Notes: generated by a model from the letters alone, not told the origin. A stretch of DNA of 64,000 nucleotides from Apibacter muscae (GCF_007845635.1 NZ_SELG01000032.1:248001-312000); one strand, 5' to 3'; numbered from the stretch's first letter, positions 54,447 through 62,590 are shown. A program made the numbers and translations.

Positions 54447-55712
54447 ATGGTTTCACAAACACAAATAAAATGTCCAAATTGTTCCACTGAAATTAATGTA
54501 AATGATTTGTTGAAACATCAACTGGAAGAATCAATAAAACAGGATTATAAAGAAAAACTATCAATTTTTCAAAAGGAAATTCAAAAGAAAAATCTTTTAT
54601 TAGAAAAAGAAAAGGAGGAATTTGAAGCAAAAAAGAAAAAAGAAAACGAACTTTTCCAAGAAAGACTTAGTAAAATTACTAAAGAAAAAAGTTTAGAAAT
54701 TGAAACCCATCTTAAACAAAAACTTGAAATTGAAAATCAGGAACGGATCTCTCTCTATGAAAAACAACTAAAAGAAAGCTCAGAAAAACTACAAGGGCTT
54801 TATAAAATGGAAGCTGAAATTTCTAAACTTACTCGTGAAAAGGAAGAAATGAAAGTTATGATTGAAGCAGAAGCTCAAAAGAAATTGAATGAAGAGATTT
54901 CAGTTGAAAGAGAAAAGATACGGAAGCAAGAAACTGAAAAAAATGAGCTTCGTATAAAAGAGTTACAAAAGCAGTTGGAAGATCAAAAGCGATTAACTGA
55001 GGAGATGAAGCGTAAACAAGAACAAGGTTCCATGCAACTGCAAGGGGAAGTTCAAGAACTTGCTATGGAGGAATGGTTGTCTTTCAATTTCCCATTAGAT
55101 ACTATTGATGAAATAAAAAAAGGTGTTCGCGGAGCAGATTGCTTACAAATAGTTAACACCCGAGAACTACAAAACTGTGGATCAATTTATTACGAAAGTA
55201 AACGTACGAAGGAATTCCAAAACAATTGGATTGAAAAGTTCAAAAATGACATAAGAGAAAAAAAAGCAGATATTGGTGTTTTAGTTACTGAGGTTATGCC
55301 TTCAGACATGGAACGCATGGGCATGAGAGAGGGAATTTGGATTTGTACTTATGATGAATTTAAGGGGCTTAGTGCTGTATTAAGACATTCTATAGTTCAA
55401 TTTAGTATTTTAAAACATTCTCAGGAAAATAAAGGAGACAAAATGGAAATGCTTTATGATTTCTTAACTGGTACAGATTTCAGACTTCGGATTGAAGGAA
55501 TTGTTGAAGGTTTCAGTCAAATGCAAGAGGATCTTGCTAAGGAAAAGAGAGCTATGATGAACATTTGGACAAAAAGGGAAAAACAGATAAATAAAGTAAT
55601 TGAAAATACAATTGCAATGTATGGTTCTATAAAGGGGATTGCTGGAAATGCTGTTCAAAAAATTAAGGCTCTTGAACTAGATACCCATGAAGAAATAGAT
55701 TTTGAAGGTTAG
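54447..55712 (+). CDS. DUF2130 protein with long coiled coil
   Basis: The 421-residue protein begins with a zinc-ribbon-like half (IKCPNCSTEINV), then a coiled coil from about 25 to 200 rich in Glu, Lys and Gln, then the DUF2130 domain (about 205-400: EVQELAMEEWLSFNFPLDTI, DIGVLVTEVMPSDMERMGMR, EGIWICTYDEFKGLSAVLRH). The domain is distantly like PD-(D/E)XK nucleases and RmuC-type proteins. Its function is not known. Confidence 0.9.
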   Translation: MVSQTQIKCPNCSTEINVNDLLKHQLEESIKQDYKEKLSIFQKEIQKKNLLLEKEKEEFEAKKKKENELFQERLSKITKEKSLEIETHLKQKLEIENQERISLYEKQLKESSEKLQGLYKMEAEISKLTREKEEMKVMIEAEAQKKLNEEISVEREKIRKQETEKNELRIKELQKQLEDQKRLTEEMKRKQEQGSMQLQGEVQELAMEEWLSFNFPLDTIDEIKKGVRGADCLQIVNTRELQNCGSIYYESKRTKEFQNNWIEKFKNDIREKKADIGVLVTEVMPSDMERMGMREGIWICTYDEFKGLSAVLRHSIVQFSILKHSQENKGDKMEMLYDFLTGTDFRLRIEGIVEGFSQMQEDLAKEKRAMMNIWTKREKQINKVIENTIAMYGSIKGIAGNAVQKIKALELDTHEEIDFEG

Positions 55713-55822
55713 TAACATAACCTTCTTTAACATTGCTCCCAACAACTAAAGTGTTTAAATTATAATGGATTAAATCCTCATGATATACCAAAATACTACT
55801 TAGTTTTGTGAAGAAAATTGTG

Positions 55823-55853
55823 TTGTCTGCTAATACAATTAAACTTATATTTG
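55823..55853 (+). promoter_or_regulatory. Promoter of mgtE
   Basis: TTG (55823-55825), 20 bases, TATATTTG (55846-55853): a full match to the Bacteroidota -33/-7 promoter, about 41 bases before the ATG. No magnesium riboswitch was recognised in the short leader. Confidence 0.6.
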
Positions 55854-55894
55854 TAAACTCTTCGGTATACTAACCCTTTAAAAATTTTAGGTTT

Positions 55895-57232
55895 ATGGAA
55901 AAAAATATCTTTGAAGGAAATCTTATAGAAGATCTTCACCCTAATGATATTGCAGATCAACTTGAAGAATTATCTGAAAAAGACCGAATTTTAAACTTTT
56001 TCCTTCTCCCTCGCACCCAAAAAACAGAAGTATTTACTTATCTGGATCCTAAAGTTCAACAAGAGTTATTGGAAGGTTTAGGTAAAAAAGATATAGCAGA
56101 TCTTTTGAATGGTATGGCGCCAGATGATAGAACTGAATTTTTTATTGATTTACCGGATGATCTGATTAAAAGTACTATCAATTTGTTAGATGAAAAGGAG
56201 CGTAAAACAGCACTACAATTGCTAGGATATCCTGAAGATAGTGTGGGTCGTTTAATGACTCCTAATTACATTCAGGCTAAAAAAAATTGGACGGTTGAAT
56301 ATACATTACAACATATAAAAAGATTTGGAAGAAAAGCGGAAACTTTAAATTTTATATATATTGTTGATGAACATGATAAATTGCTAGATGATATAAAAAT
56401 TGGAAAGTTATTACTCGCAAATAGTGATACAAAAATTGAAGAACTTTGTGACGACAATTTTATTGCTCTTAAAAGCATGATGAACCAAGAGGAGGCCATT
56501 CATATCTTTGAAGACTATGATAGAACTGCGCTTCCCGTAATTTCAGACACAGGTATTCTTGTTGGAATTGTAACGGTTGATGATATTTTGGATATTGTTA
56601 AAGAAAGAGATACGGAAGATATTCAAAAATTTGGGGGTGTTGAAGCCCTAGATATTCCTTATAGAGATACCCCTTTGCTAACTCTTTTTCAAAAAAGAGC
56701 CGGTTGGTTAATCATTTTATTTTTAGGAGAAATGCTGACGGCTAGTGCTATGGTTCATTTTGAAGATGAATTAGAAAAGGCAGTTGTGTTAGCACTTTTT
56801 GTGCCTCTTATAATCTCAAGTGGAGGAAATTCAGGATCTCAAGCGGCAACACTAATTATCCGTGCCATGGCACTAAAGGAAATAGGTCTTAAGGATTGGT
56901 GGTATGTTATGAAGAAAGAAATTTTTTCAGGCTTATTGTTAGGGCTTACCTTAGGTATAATTGGATTTACAAGAATTGTAATTTGGCAAGGATTAAACTT
57001 TTACGATTACGGACCGCACTGGATTTTAATTGGTAGTACTGTTGCATGTTCTCTCTTAGGTATTGTTCTTTGGGGTACTTTGTCTGGCTCTATGGTGCCG
57101 TTTATTTTAAGATTATTTAAACTTGATCCAGCAACCTCCTCAGCTCCATTTGTGGCTACATTGGTTGATGTTACAGGCTTAATTATATATTTTTCAATTG
57201 CATCTCTATTTTTAAAAGAAATTTTATTATAA
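55895..57232 (+). CDS. mgtE: Magnesium transporter MgtE
   Basis: The 445-residue channel has the cytosolic superhelical N domain (about 1-125), two CBS domains (about 130-250: VGRLMTPNYIQ, ALPVISDTGILVGIVTVDDI) and five membrane helices (about 275-445) with the pore motif SGGNSGSQAATLIIRAMA and the second PFVATLVDVTGL. The CBS and N domains close the pore at high Mg2+. It is tail to tail with the binding-protein gene. Confidence 0.95.
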   Translation: MEKNIFEGNLIEDLHPNDIADQLEELSEKDRILNFFLLPRTQKTEVFTYLDPKVQQELLEGLGKKDIADLLNGMAPDDRTEFFIDLPDDLIKSTINLLDEKERKTALQLLGYPEDSVGRLMTPNYIQAKKNWTVEYTLQHIKRFGRKAETLNFIYIVDEHDKLLDDIKIGKLLLANSDTKIEELCDDNFIALKSMMNQEEAIHIFEDYDRTALPVISDTGILVGIVTVDDILDIVKERDTEDIQKFGGVEALDIPYRDTPLLTLFQKRAGWLIILFLGEMLTASAMVHFEDELEKAVVLALFVPLIISSGGNSGSQAATLIIRAMALKEIGLKDWWYVMKKEIFSGLLLGLTLGIIGFTRIVIWQGLNFYDYGPHWILIGSTVACSLLGIVLWGTLSGSMVPFILRLFKLDPATSSAPFVATLVDVTGLIIYFSIASLFLKEILL

Positions 57233-57236
57233 TTTA

Positions 57237-58292
57237 TTACTCTATTTTTTTTAAATAGGTAAGATTGTAATTTGGCAATAATTCGGGATGTAAAACTTTG
57301 ATTACATCTGCTAAAATTTTATCTGCATAGATGTTACCCATTTCGTAGTAATCATTGGCTAAATTGGAATTTTCTTTATTATTAAAAGCGTAAACATCAT
57401 TGTTTTTGTATGCTTTAAATTGTTTATAATATAAATTTGAACTTTCAATCTCTCTTTTATCTTTAAAATTACTAGCTCCTATCCAGTAATTAGCATTTTT
57501 AGCTTTTATAAATACTTCTTCGAAGCTTAGAGGAATTGTTCCTGTCTTAGCAACATCTTCCCACAAATATTTACCACCTGCATCTCTAAAAATTTGAGCA
57601 ATAAAACTTTTACCGCCTGCCATATACCATGAATCTCCGTACATAATATTGGTAAAGACTGTTGGTCTGTAACTAATATTTTGCGTCTTATTTTTTAATT
57701 CATAATATTTTTTTTTAATATGATTATAAATACTATCAGCTCTAGCATTTTGATTAAAAATATATCCAAACAATTTTAAATACTCCATTTTACCTAAAGG
57801 ATGTTGTTCATTAAACTCTTCAACGTAAAGAACTTTAATTCCCTGTTTAGCCAATTGATTTAGGATTTTTTCATGATTTGAATTGTGCGAAGTTATAATG
57901 ATGTCAGGTTTTAGTTTGATGATTTTTTCATAATTTAAATTAGCATCATTGCCTATATCCAGAATACTCCCAGACTTTATTCCTTCAGAAATTTTAGAAT
58001 TATAAAAATAATTGGGAGATGAAACTCCAACTATAGTATTGAACTTACCTAAAATATCTATATAAGCAGATGAGGAAGTATTGGTAATAATACATCTATT
58101 AATTTTGAATCCTTTAGGAAAATGGGTAATTTTATTTGCAGAATGAATCAGTATTCCTTCATCTTCTGAACTTATATGGAAATTTTGAGCATATTCATTT
58201 ATTTTAACTGTATGAGTAAACTCACTTGCCTTTTCTCTTTTACAAGATATTGTAACTACTAAAAATAGTATTATATATGAATAATAACGCAT
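57237..58292 (-). CDS. ABC transporter substrate-binding lipoprotein (BtuF/FepB-like)
   Basis: The 351-residue lipoprotein has its lipobox Cys at 17 (VTISC). The periplasmic binding protein type III fold is clear: RCIITNTSSSAYIDILGKFN, IVGVSSPNYFYN, IIKLKPDIIITSHNSN, IKVLYVEEFNEQHPLGKMEY and SWYMAGGKSFIAQIFRDAGG. It would bind a sidero-compound, haem or corrinoid. No permease or ATPase gene is adjacent and no cobalamin riboswitch is visible upstream, so the ligand is open. Confidence 0.87.
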   Translation of the reverse strand: MRYYSYIILFLVVTISCKREKASEFTHTVKINEYAQNFHISSEDEGILIHSANKITHFPKGFKINRCIITNTSSSAYIDILGKFNTIVGVSSPNYFYNSKISEGIKSGSILDIGNDANLNYEKIIKLKPDIIITSHNSNHEKILNQLAKQGIKVLYVEEFNEQHPLGKMEYLKLFGYIFNQNARADSIYNHIKKKYYELKNKTQNISYRPTVFTNIMYGDSWYMAGGKSFIAQIFRDAGGKYLWEDVAKTGTIPLSFEEVFIKAKNANYWIGASNFKDKREIESSNLYYKQFKAYKNNDVYAFNNKENSNLANDYYEMGNIYADKILADVIKVLHPELLPNYNLTYLKKIE

Positions 58293-58527
58293 AATCTTTT
58301 ATTGAATTTAGAAGTTAATTAAGTTTTTCATAACACTTAAAATTCATTTTTAAAAATAATTATTAATTTCTTTAAATAATTAAATTATAAACTAAAATAT
58401 TAACCTAAACTAAAAATTTAATCTCAAAGAATTATTAAACTCCCTATAAAAATTAACATTTTTATACCCTTACCAAGAAATAAGCTTTACGCTTAAATGA
58501 CTATGTTAAAAAAAGTACGCTCTTATT

Positions 58528-58650
58528 ATGGATACTTCCTATCCCAATCTATCGGGACATAATTCTTGGGATATTTTCAATATCTTATTGCTTATGCGTT
58601 CCCTTATTCTATATGGTGAATTTGGACTATTGGATTTATTCAACAAATAA
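58528..58650 (+). repeat. Antisense micro-ORF repeat, copy A
   Basis: A 40-codon plus-strand frame from ATG 58528 to TAA 58650 reads MDTSYPNLSGHNSWDIFNIL, then LLMRSLILYGEFGLLDLFNK. It matches copies B and C in phase along its whole length but is the most divergent. It lies opposite to, and just downstream of, the 229-aa lipoprotein gene. The remaining gap 58293-58707 is AT-rich. Whether any copy is translated is unknown. Confidence 0.6.
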
Positions 58651-58660
58651 TAGTAAAATA

Positions 58661-58690
58661 AAAAAAATGCTCAATATGAGCATTTTTTTT
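58661..58690. terminator. Terminator between the 229-aa lipoprotein gene and repeat copy A
   Basis: Stem ATGCTCA (58667-58673) / TGAGCAT (58677-58683) with A and T runs on both sides; it can act on both strands. Confidence 0.85.
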
Positions 58691-58707
58691 ATTTTAAAAT
58701 TCTGATC

Positions 58708-59397
58708 TTACATTATAACGTTTTCTGTCCATAAAGGAACTCCTTCTTTATAAAAAAAATATTCTTCCTCTTTTTCCAATTCTTTATAATTCTCTTTTTT
58801 AAGTTCCTGAAAAATAGTTATTATTTGATCATATGACAATTTTTCTAATCTCTCATCTATTTTTATTTTTTTATTTAATTTAACTCTTGTATAATAATTC
58901 TTTTTTAATTTATTATCTATTCTATACTTACTAATTCCCCCTTTATGAATTGAAAATATAGGATTAAATTGAGAATCTAATAAAACTATCATAGTAAAAC
59001 CATACGACTTTCCTGAAAAATCTCCATCAGGACATTTTATTATCATCATTAAATCCTCCATATTATCTTTTAAAAACATCGTATTAGAATTCATTTCCGC
59101 CAATATGTAGTTTTTATCAGAAAAAGAGATTTCAAGATTTTTAAAATATTTCAAATGTTCGTCTTTTCCTTCTATATCCAGAGAATTAATACATATATAA
59201 TTCATACCTATTAATCTTTCCAAATCATCAGGGAAATTAAATTTATCAACAATTACAGAATCGCATTTTATTATTGGAATAGGCTTTAATTTTTTATCTG
59301 CAATATTTACTTTTTGGTTACTAATTTCATGACAAGCAGTTATGACAAAAAAAAGTAAAAAGGTTATATATAAACTTATAATTTTTGAATTTTTCAT
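58708..59397 (-). CDS. Putative immunity-type lipoprotein, 229 aa
   Basis: From ATG 59397 (MKNSKIISLYITFLLFFV) the product has a lipoprotein signal ending at ITAC; an ATG at 59418 is an alternative. The body is unrecognised. It contains LERLIGMNYICINSLDIEG, MIIKCPDGDFSGKSYGFTMI and an acidic-basic helical tail. It lies in the string of genes downstream of the Rhs toxin tip and is followed by a terminator and repeat copy A, like the other two, so an orphan immunity role is inferred from position only. Confidence 0.5.
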   Translation of the reverse strand: MKNSKIISLYITFLLFFVITACHEISNQKVNIADKKLKPIPIIKCDSVIVDKFNFPDDLERLIGMNYICINSLDIEGKDEHLKYFKNLEISFSDKNYILAEMNSNTMFLKDNMEDLMMIIKCPDGDFSGKSYGFTMIVLLDSQFNPIFSIHKGGISKYRIDNKLKKNYYTRVKLNKKIKIDERLEKLSYDQIITIFQELKKENYKELEKEEEYFFYKEGVPLWTENVIM

Positions 59398-59432
59398 TTT
59401 TTTAATATTTAATATCATAATTATATTTAGGT

Positions 59433-59528
59433 AAATCTTGGGATATTTACAATATCTTACAGCTTTTGCACTCGCTTATCCCTGATAGCGAATGGGAACT
59501 GCTGGATAGGTTAAATAAAATGGCTTAA
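59433..59528 (+). repeat. Antisense micro-ORF repeat, copy B (5'-truncated)
   Basis: The plus-strand frame reads KSWDIYNILQLLHSLIPDSE then WELLDRLNKMA and stops at 59526-59528. It aligns with copy C almost residue for residue, but the start and first ten codons are missing; the sequence instead runs into the 5' flank of the 229-aa lipoprotein gene. Confidence 0.65.
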
Positions 59529-59535
59529 TAATAAA

Positions 59536-59553
59536 AACGCCGCTTTGTAGCGG
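59536..59553 (-). terminator. Terminator after the DUF1493-like gene
   Basis: On the minus strand CCGCT / AGCGG with loop ACAA is followed by TTTTTATT. It lies 10 bases after the stop of the DUF1493-like gene. Confidence 0.65.
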
Positions 59554-59562
59554 GCTCACTTA

Positions 59563-59877
59563 TTATGGTTTTATATTATTCTTCATATATTCATATAGCT
59601 TCTCTATACTTAATTTCTCTACTTTTCTAATTTTTCTCAGTCTTAACAAATTTAATATTGATATACTTCTTGTTATCTCTATTTCACTATGAAAATACTT
59701 GTAAAAATCAAATTGATCAAATGAACAATTAAATTCTTTACTTATCTTGGCTAATAAATCTTCCGCAGGATAACCATCTATATACTCAGAGATAAAAGCT
59801 TTACTATCAATGTCATTCGCATCAAGATCTAAATCTTTTGATATGACTTCTAATAGATTATTTATTGTTAAATCCAT
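59563..59877 (-). CDS. DUF1493-like protein, probable orphan immunity gene
   Basis: The 104-residue soluble acidic protein resembles DUF1493: DLDLDANDIDSKAFISEYID, then LLAKISKEFNCSFDQFDFYKYF, an acyl-carrier-like helical fold found among immunity proteins of polymorphic toxins. A 20-codon remnant that could be a toxin tail (59892-59954) lies just upstream in the same direction. It is followed by a terminator and repeat copy B. The immunity role is inferred from position. Confidence 0.6.
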   Translation of the reverse strand: MDLTINNLLEVISKDLDLDANDIDSKAFISEYIDGYPAEDLLAKISKEFNCSFDQFDFYKYFHSEIEITRSISILNLLRLRKIRKVEKLSIEKLYEYMKNNIKP

Positions 59878-59891
59878 AATCTTAAATTACC

Positions 59892-59972
59892 TTATTTTTG
59901 TTGCAATTCAATAATTCTATCTTGATAACTTCTTAATCCTCCATCTGTTCTCATTTTTTCTTCTATTGGGTT
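59892..59972 (-). pseudogene. Remnant of a toxin C-terminal tail
   Basis: A minus-strand frame reads NPIEEKMRTDGGLRSYQDRI and IELQQK before a stop at 59892-59894; a stop codon precedes the fragment. It ends 14 bases before the DUF1493-like gene, where the 3' end of a cognate Rhs toxin would be expected. It is probably all that remains of an older toxin module. The identification rests on position and open frame only. Confidence 0.35.
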
Positions 59973-60010
59973 TTACCCTTAAATCTCTCTGTAAAGTAAC
60001 CCAAACGGCG

Positions 60011-60145
60011 ATGGTAATGGACGGCTCCTACCCCAATCCATCTGTGCATAAGTCTTGGGATATTTATAACATCCTTAATCTTATCCATTCTCTTATCCTT
60101 GATAGCGAATGGGAACTTTTAGACAGGTTAAATAAAATGGATTAA
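60011..60145 (+). repeat. Antisense micro-ORF repeat, copy C
   Basis: A complete 44-codon plus-strand frame from ATG 60011 (MVMDGSYPNPSVHKSWDIYN) to TAA 60145 (end SEWELLDRLNKMD). It is the longest of three copies. It lies opposite to the neighbouring genes and is followed by a strong terminator. The 310-base gap 59878-60188 contains this repeat, the toxin-tail remnant and the terminator. Confidence 0.65.
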
Positions 60146-60150
60146 TAACA

Positions 60151-60176
60151 AAACCCCCGCTAATAAGCGGGGGTTT
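60151..60176. terminator. Terminator between the 250-aa lipoprotein gene and repeat copy C
   Basis: An 11-bp stem AAACCCCCGCT / AGCGGGGGTTT with loop AATA, strong on both strands. Confidence 0.9.
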
Positions 60177-60188
60177 TGTTTATTTACA

Positions 60189-60941
60189 TCATTCTATTGG
60201 CTTTATTTGGTCAAATGTTAATATATCTTTTATTGTCTGATAAGATAATATTAAATTAGGCTCTTCCCTATCCATTAAATCTTCATAAACATATGATGTA
60301 ATTTCTATCCTTTTTCCCTCAATAAGCAAAAAAGGATTCCATGTTTCTCCGTCCTTAGATAATTCCATCCTCCATTCTCCTTTATAATCTTTTAATACAG
60401 TTTCTCCTACTATCGCTATAAAGTTAATTATATTAATTTCGTATATCTTATTAGATTTTATAGCCTTCTCCTCCACCTCTCTTAACAAATCAATAGAAAG
60501 CACACTTTTAGTATCTATATCTAATTCCCCCAAAAGCTCTTTAACCAAAAACTTTGTTTTTTCAGGAAATTTATCATTATAAATATTTTGCCCATATAAA
60601 ATTTCAATATTGTTGCCATGATTAGATATAATCTCATTGTAATCATCAACTATTTTTCTATAATCATCCACATTCCTGTACAAAGTATGATATCCTTCTT
60701 CTGAAACCAATATATTCCCACTTGATAATTTATATACTGAGGCTGATGAAAAATCAGGCTTTAGTATCTGAAAATTAGAAGAATCTTGCATAATTTTTTC
60801 AAATTGTTTAGTAGTTAACTCTATATAATCTACTTTTTCCTTATTAATCAGTATATATGGTTTCCATTTACTATATTCCATTTTATTCTCTTTTTTACAA
60901 CTTATAAATAAAACTAATAAAATTAAAAGAATTTTATTCAT
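60189..60941 (-). CDS. Putative cognate immunity lipoprotein of the Rhs toxin tip
   Basis: From ATG 60941 (MNKILLILLVLFISC) this is a 250-residue lipoprotein with the lipobox Cys at 15. An ATG at 60953, directly after the extended toxin frame, is an alternative and would add four residues. The body is unrecognised; motifs include KWKPYILINKEKVDYIELTT and GETWNPFLLIEGKRIEITSY, which look like two related halves. Its place directly after the Rhs toxin tip is the usual place of the immunity gene. A terminator and repeat copy C follow. Confidence 0.55.
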   Translation of the reverse strand: MNKILLILLVLFISCKKENKMEYSKWKPYILINKEKVDYIELTTKQFEKIMQDSSNFQILKPDFSSASVYKLSSGNILVSEEGYHTLYRNVDDYRKIVDDYNEIISNHGNNIEILYGQNIYNDKFPEKTKFLVKELLGELDIDTKSVLSIDLLREVEEKAIKSNKIYEINIINFIAIVGETVLKDYKGEWRMELSKDGETWNPFLLIEGKRIEITSYVYEDLMDREEPNLILSYQTIKDILTFDQIKPIE

Positions 60942-60953
60942 TATATCTAACAT

Positions 60954-61106
60954 TTATTTCTGATTCCAATACACATCAACAGATTTTCCCGATGATTTTA
61001 TCACATAAGGTAAAATGGTACCATCTAGAGAACTTTTATCAGGAACAATATTTAAGTGAAAATTAAGTGAATTAACCCTAATGTTTGATGGATTATCTTT
61101 ATCTTG
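60954..61106 (-). other. Open frame beyond the Rhs toxin stop codon
   Basis: In the same frame as the toxin, 50 sense codons follow its TAA (61107-61109), starting QDKDNPSNIRVNSLNFHLN and ending SGKSVDVYWNQK, with a stop at 60954-60956. The next base is the A of a possible immunity-gene ATG (60953). The toxin may originally have ended here. Confidence 0.5.
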
Positions 61107-61757
61107 TTATACAAATCGTTGATTTATTTTCACATTCTTAGCCGTAGCATATATAAGAATCTCAGGATCAATAGTTGCTCCAAATGGAGTTATAAACGTT
61201 AAAGCTGCTGCTCCATAATCAGAAGGTTTAATGTTCGGATTCCATACTCCATTAACATACCCCCCTTTCATTTCACTCAGAACATCTATAAAACCTCTAA
61301 TTTGCTGGGGATTATAAACTTGTTCTAATTTTAAATTATCTGTAAATTTTGCATCAATAAAATGAGCATTAGGAAATGTTATTCTCTTATCTATTCTCAT
61401 TGGATTCTTTTTATTCATATAATTTTTCACACTTTCTCCTACTATATCAGGAATAACAGCCCGTTTAGATCCTTGAGGATAAAATTTACTATTATTTTTA
61501 CTTTCTCTTAATGATTTAACTACAGTATTCTCAAAAATCCTACCCAAACGTGGATAATAATTTTTATCTGTTCTACTTATTCCATTATTCTGAGCTGTAA
61601 TATGAAAAAACTGTGCTGATGTAAGTATCCATTCTGTAGACCAAGGCCAAGGCCAACGTCCATCAGGATCTGTATATTTAATCGGATTATTAAAACTGTA
61701 TGTATAAGCACTTACCCCTGGTGCATTTTCCGCCAACGGATCCACACTCAACCACAC
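61107..61757 (-). CDS. Orphan Rhs C-terminal tip with PD-(D/E)XK-type nuclease toxin
   Basis: The frame is open from 61820 and has the Rhs core signature GAETGLYYYGARYYNP before the GTG at 61757, then VDPLAENAPGVSAYTYSFNN and PDGRWPW. The large N-terminal Rhs shell is absent; a stop lies at 61821-61823. After the core, numbering from the GTG, Glu76, Asp104 (VIPDIV), Asp135-x-Lys137 (FIDAKFT) and Gln152 fit the spacing of a PD-(D/E)XK nuclease. It is therefore a displaced or truncated toxin module, possibly a pseudogene. An immunity-type gene follows. Confidence 0.7.
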   Translation of the reverse strand: MWLSVDPLAENAPGVSAYTYSFNNPIKYTDPDGRWPWPWSTEWILTSAQFFHITAQNNGISRTDKNYYPRLGRIFENTVVKSLRESKNNSKFYPQGSKRAVIPDIVGESVKNYMNKKNPMRIDKRITFPNAHFIDAKFTDNLKLEQVYNPQQIRGFIDVLSEMKGGYVNGVWNPNIKPSDYGAAALTFITPFGATIDPEILIYATAKNVKINQRFV

Positions 61758-62084
61758 AGATTCCCTTGGATTATAGTATCTAGCCCCGTAATAGTATAAC
61801 CCCGTCTCTGCTCCATCTTTTTACTTTCGCCTGCATCCTTTTTCCCTCGCGCGTGCTTAATCCTACTTCTGTTAGGTTATCGCTACAGCCTTATTTCAAA
61901 TAGCTTCTTCTTGGCTTCAAAGATATACTTTTTTAGCTTTTTTCTGGTAAAATAAATAATGTTTGTTATTTTTTTTATTTACGGCAATAATTTTTTGTAT
62001 TTAGGGTTTTTATTAATGTAGATTAAGTTTTTTGTGTTTCTCTTTTTTATTATCGTTGTGTTTTATTATGACTAGATTTTTTTT

Positions 62085-62118
62085 GGAGAACTGCTTTTAG
62101 GTGGTTCTCTTTTTTTTC
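62085..62118. terminator. Hairpin with T run upstream of the Rhs tip
   Basis: GAGAAC (62086-62091) pairs with GTTCTC (62104-62109) and is followed by a long T run. The surrounding 61824-62220 is G/T-rich on the plus strand and holds no gene. Confidence 0.6.
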
Positions 62119-62143
62119 AGTTGAAAGAAATAAGGTGGACGGA

Positions 62144-62198
62144 TTTTTTATTGTTTTTTTCTGGGCGGTTGACTTGTTTTAAAAAAAACAATAAAAAA
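62144..62198. repeat. Perfect 17-bp inverted repeat
   Basis: TTTTTTATTGTTTTTTT (62144-62160) is exactly repeated in reverse complement at 62182-62198, with a 21-base G/C-containing spacer. It may be a terminator of the structured segment on the minus strand or part of an origin of the mobile module. Confidence 0.55.
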
Positions 62199-62220
62199 AC
62201 GTAGGAGTTTTTTAATAAAG

Positions 62221-62590
62221 GAGGGTTGCGAGTTTTTAAAAACGAGCTTTATGCGCTCTGGCGAGCAGTTAAGCGAGTGTGCTAGCGCGGGCGGTGGGTG
62301 CTTGCCAAAAATTAAATATTTATTCCTTTGTCCTTTTTGGCGATAAAACTGCCCGTGAACGGGGTTAAAAGTGGTTTACTTCTTTACATTTGAACTAAAT
62401 CCCCGTGGCGCGTGGCACCTGCCTGCGAGCATTACTAATAAGCTGTGGCAGACGCGAACGTTAGTGAGTGGATGTGGGAACAGCGGATGAGGACAAGCGA
62501 AACACGTGAAACAGCCAAACGCAAGTGAATTCTTGCAACTGGAGTGCAGGGCTGTGTAACTGGGGTTGAGCGCGGACGAATACCTTTTCA
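62221..62590. ncRNA. Candidate structured non-coding RNA or DNA element, GC-rich
   Basis: This 370-base segment is far richer in G+C than its surroundings and full of stems: GCGCT (62253-62257)/AGCGC (62284-62288) enclosing AGCA/TGCT; CCCG-TGAA-CGGG (62352-62363); TGCC...GGCA around AGC/GCT (near 62421-62453); and CAGCC (62512-62516)/GGCTG (62550-62554) enclosing GCAAG-TGAATT-CTTGC. A 71-codon frame on the minus strand is Cys/His/Pro-rich and unlike real proteins here. The orientation is unknown; the adjacent mobile genes run on the minus strand. Confidence 0.5.

Noticed and set aside
58293-58520. Cobalamin riboswitch upstream of the BtuF-like gene
   Set aside because: The sequence is almost pure A/T without the B12-box or conserved stems.
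58528-60145. CRISPR array suggested by three spaced repeats
   Set aside because: The repeats are about 100-135 bases, diverged, spaced 500-900 bases apart by genes and keep a reading frame; there are no short identical repeats or spacers.
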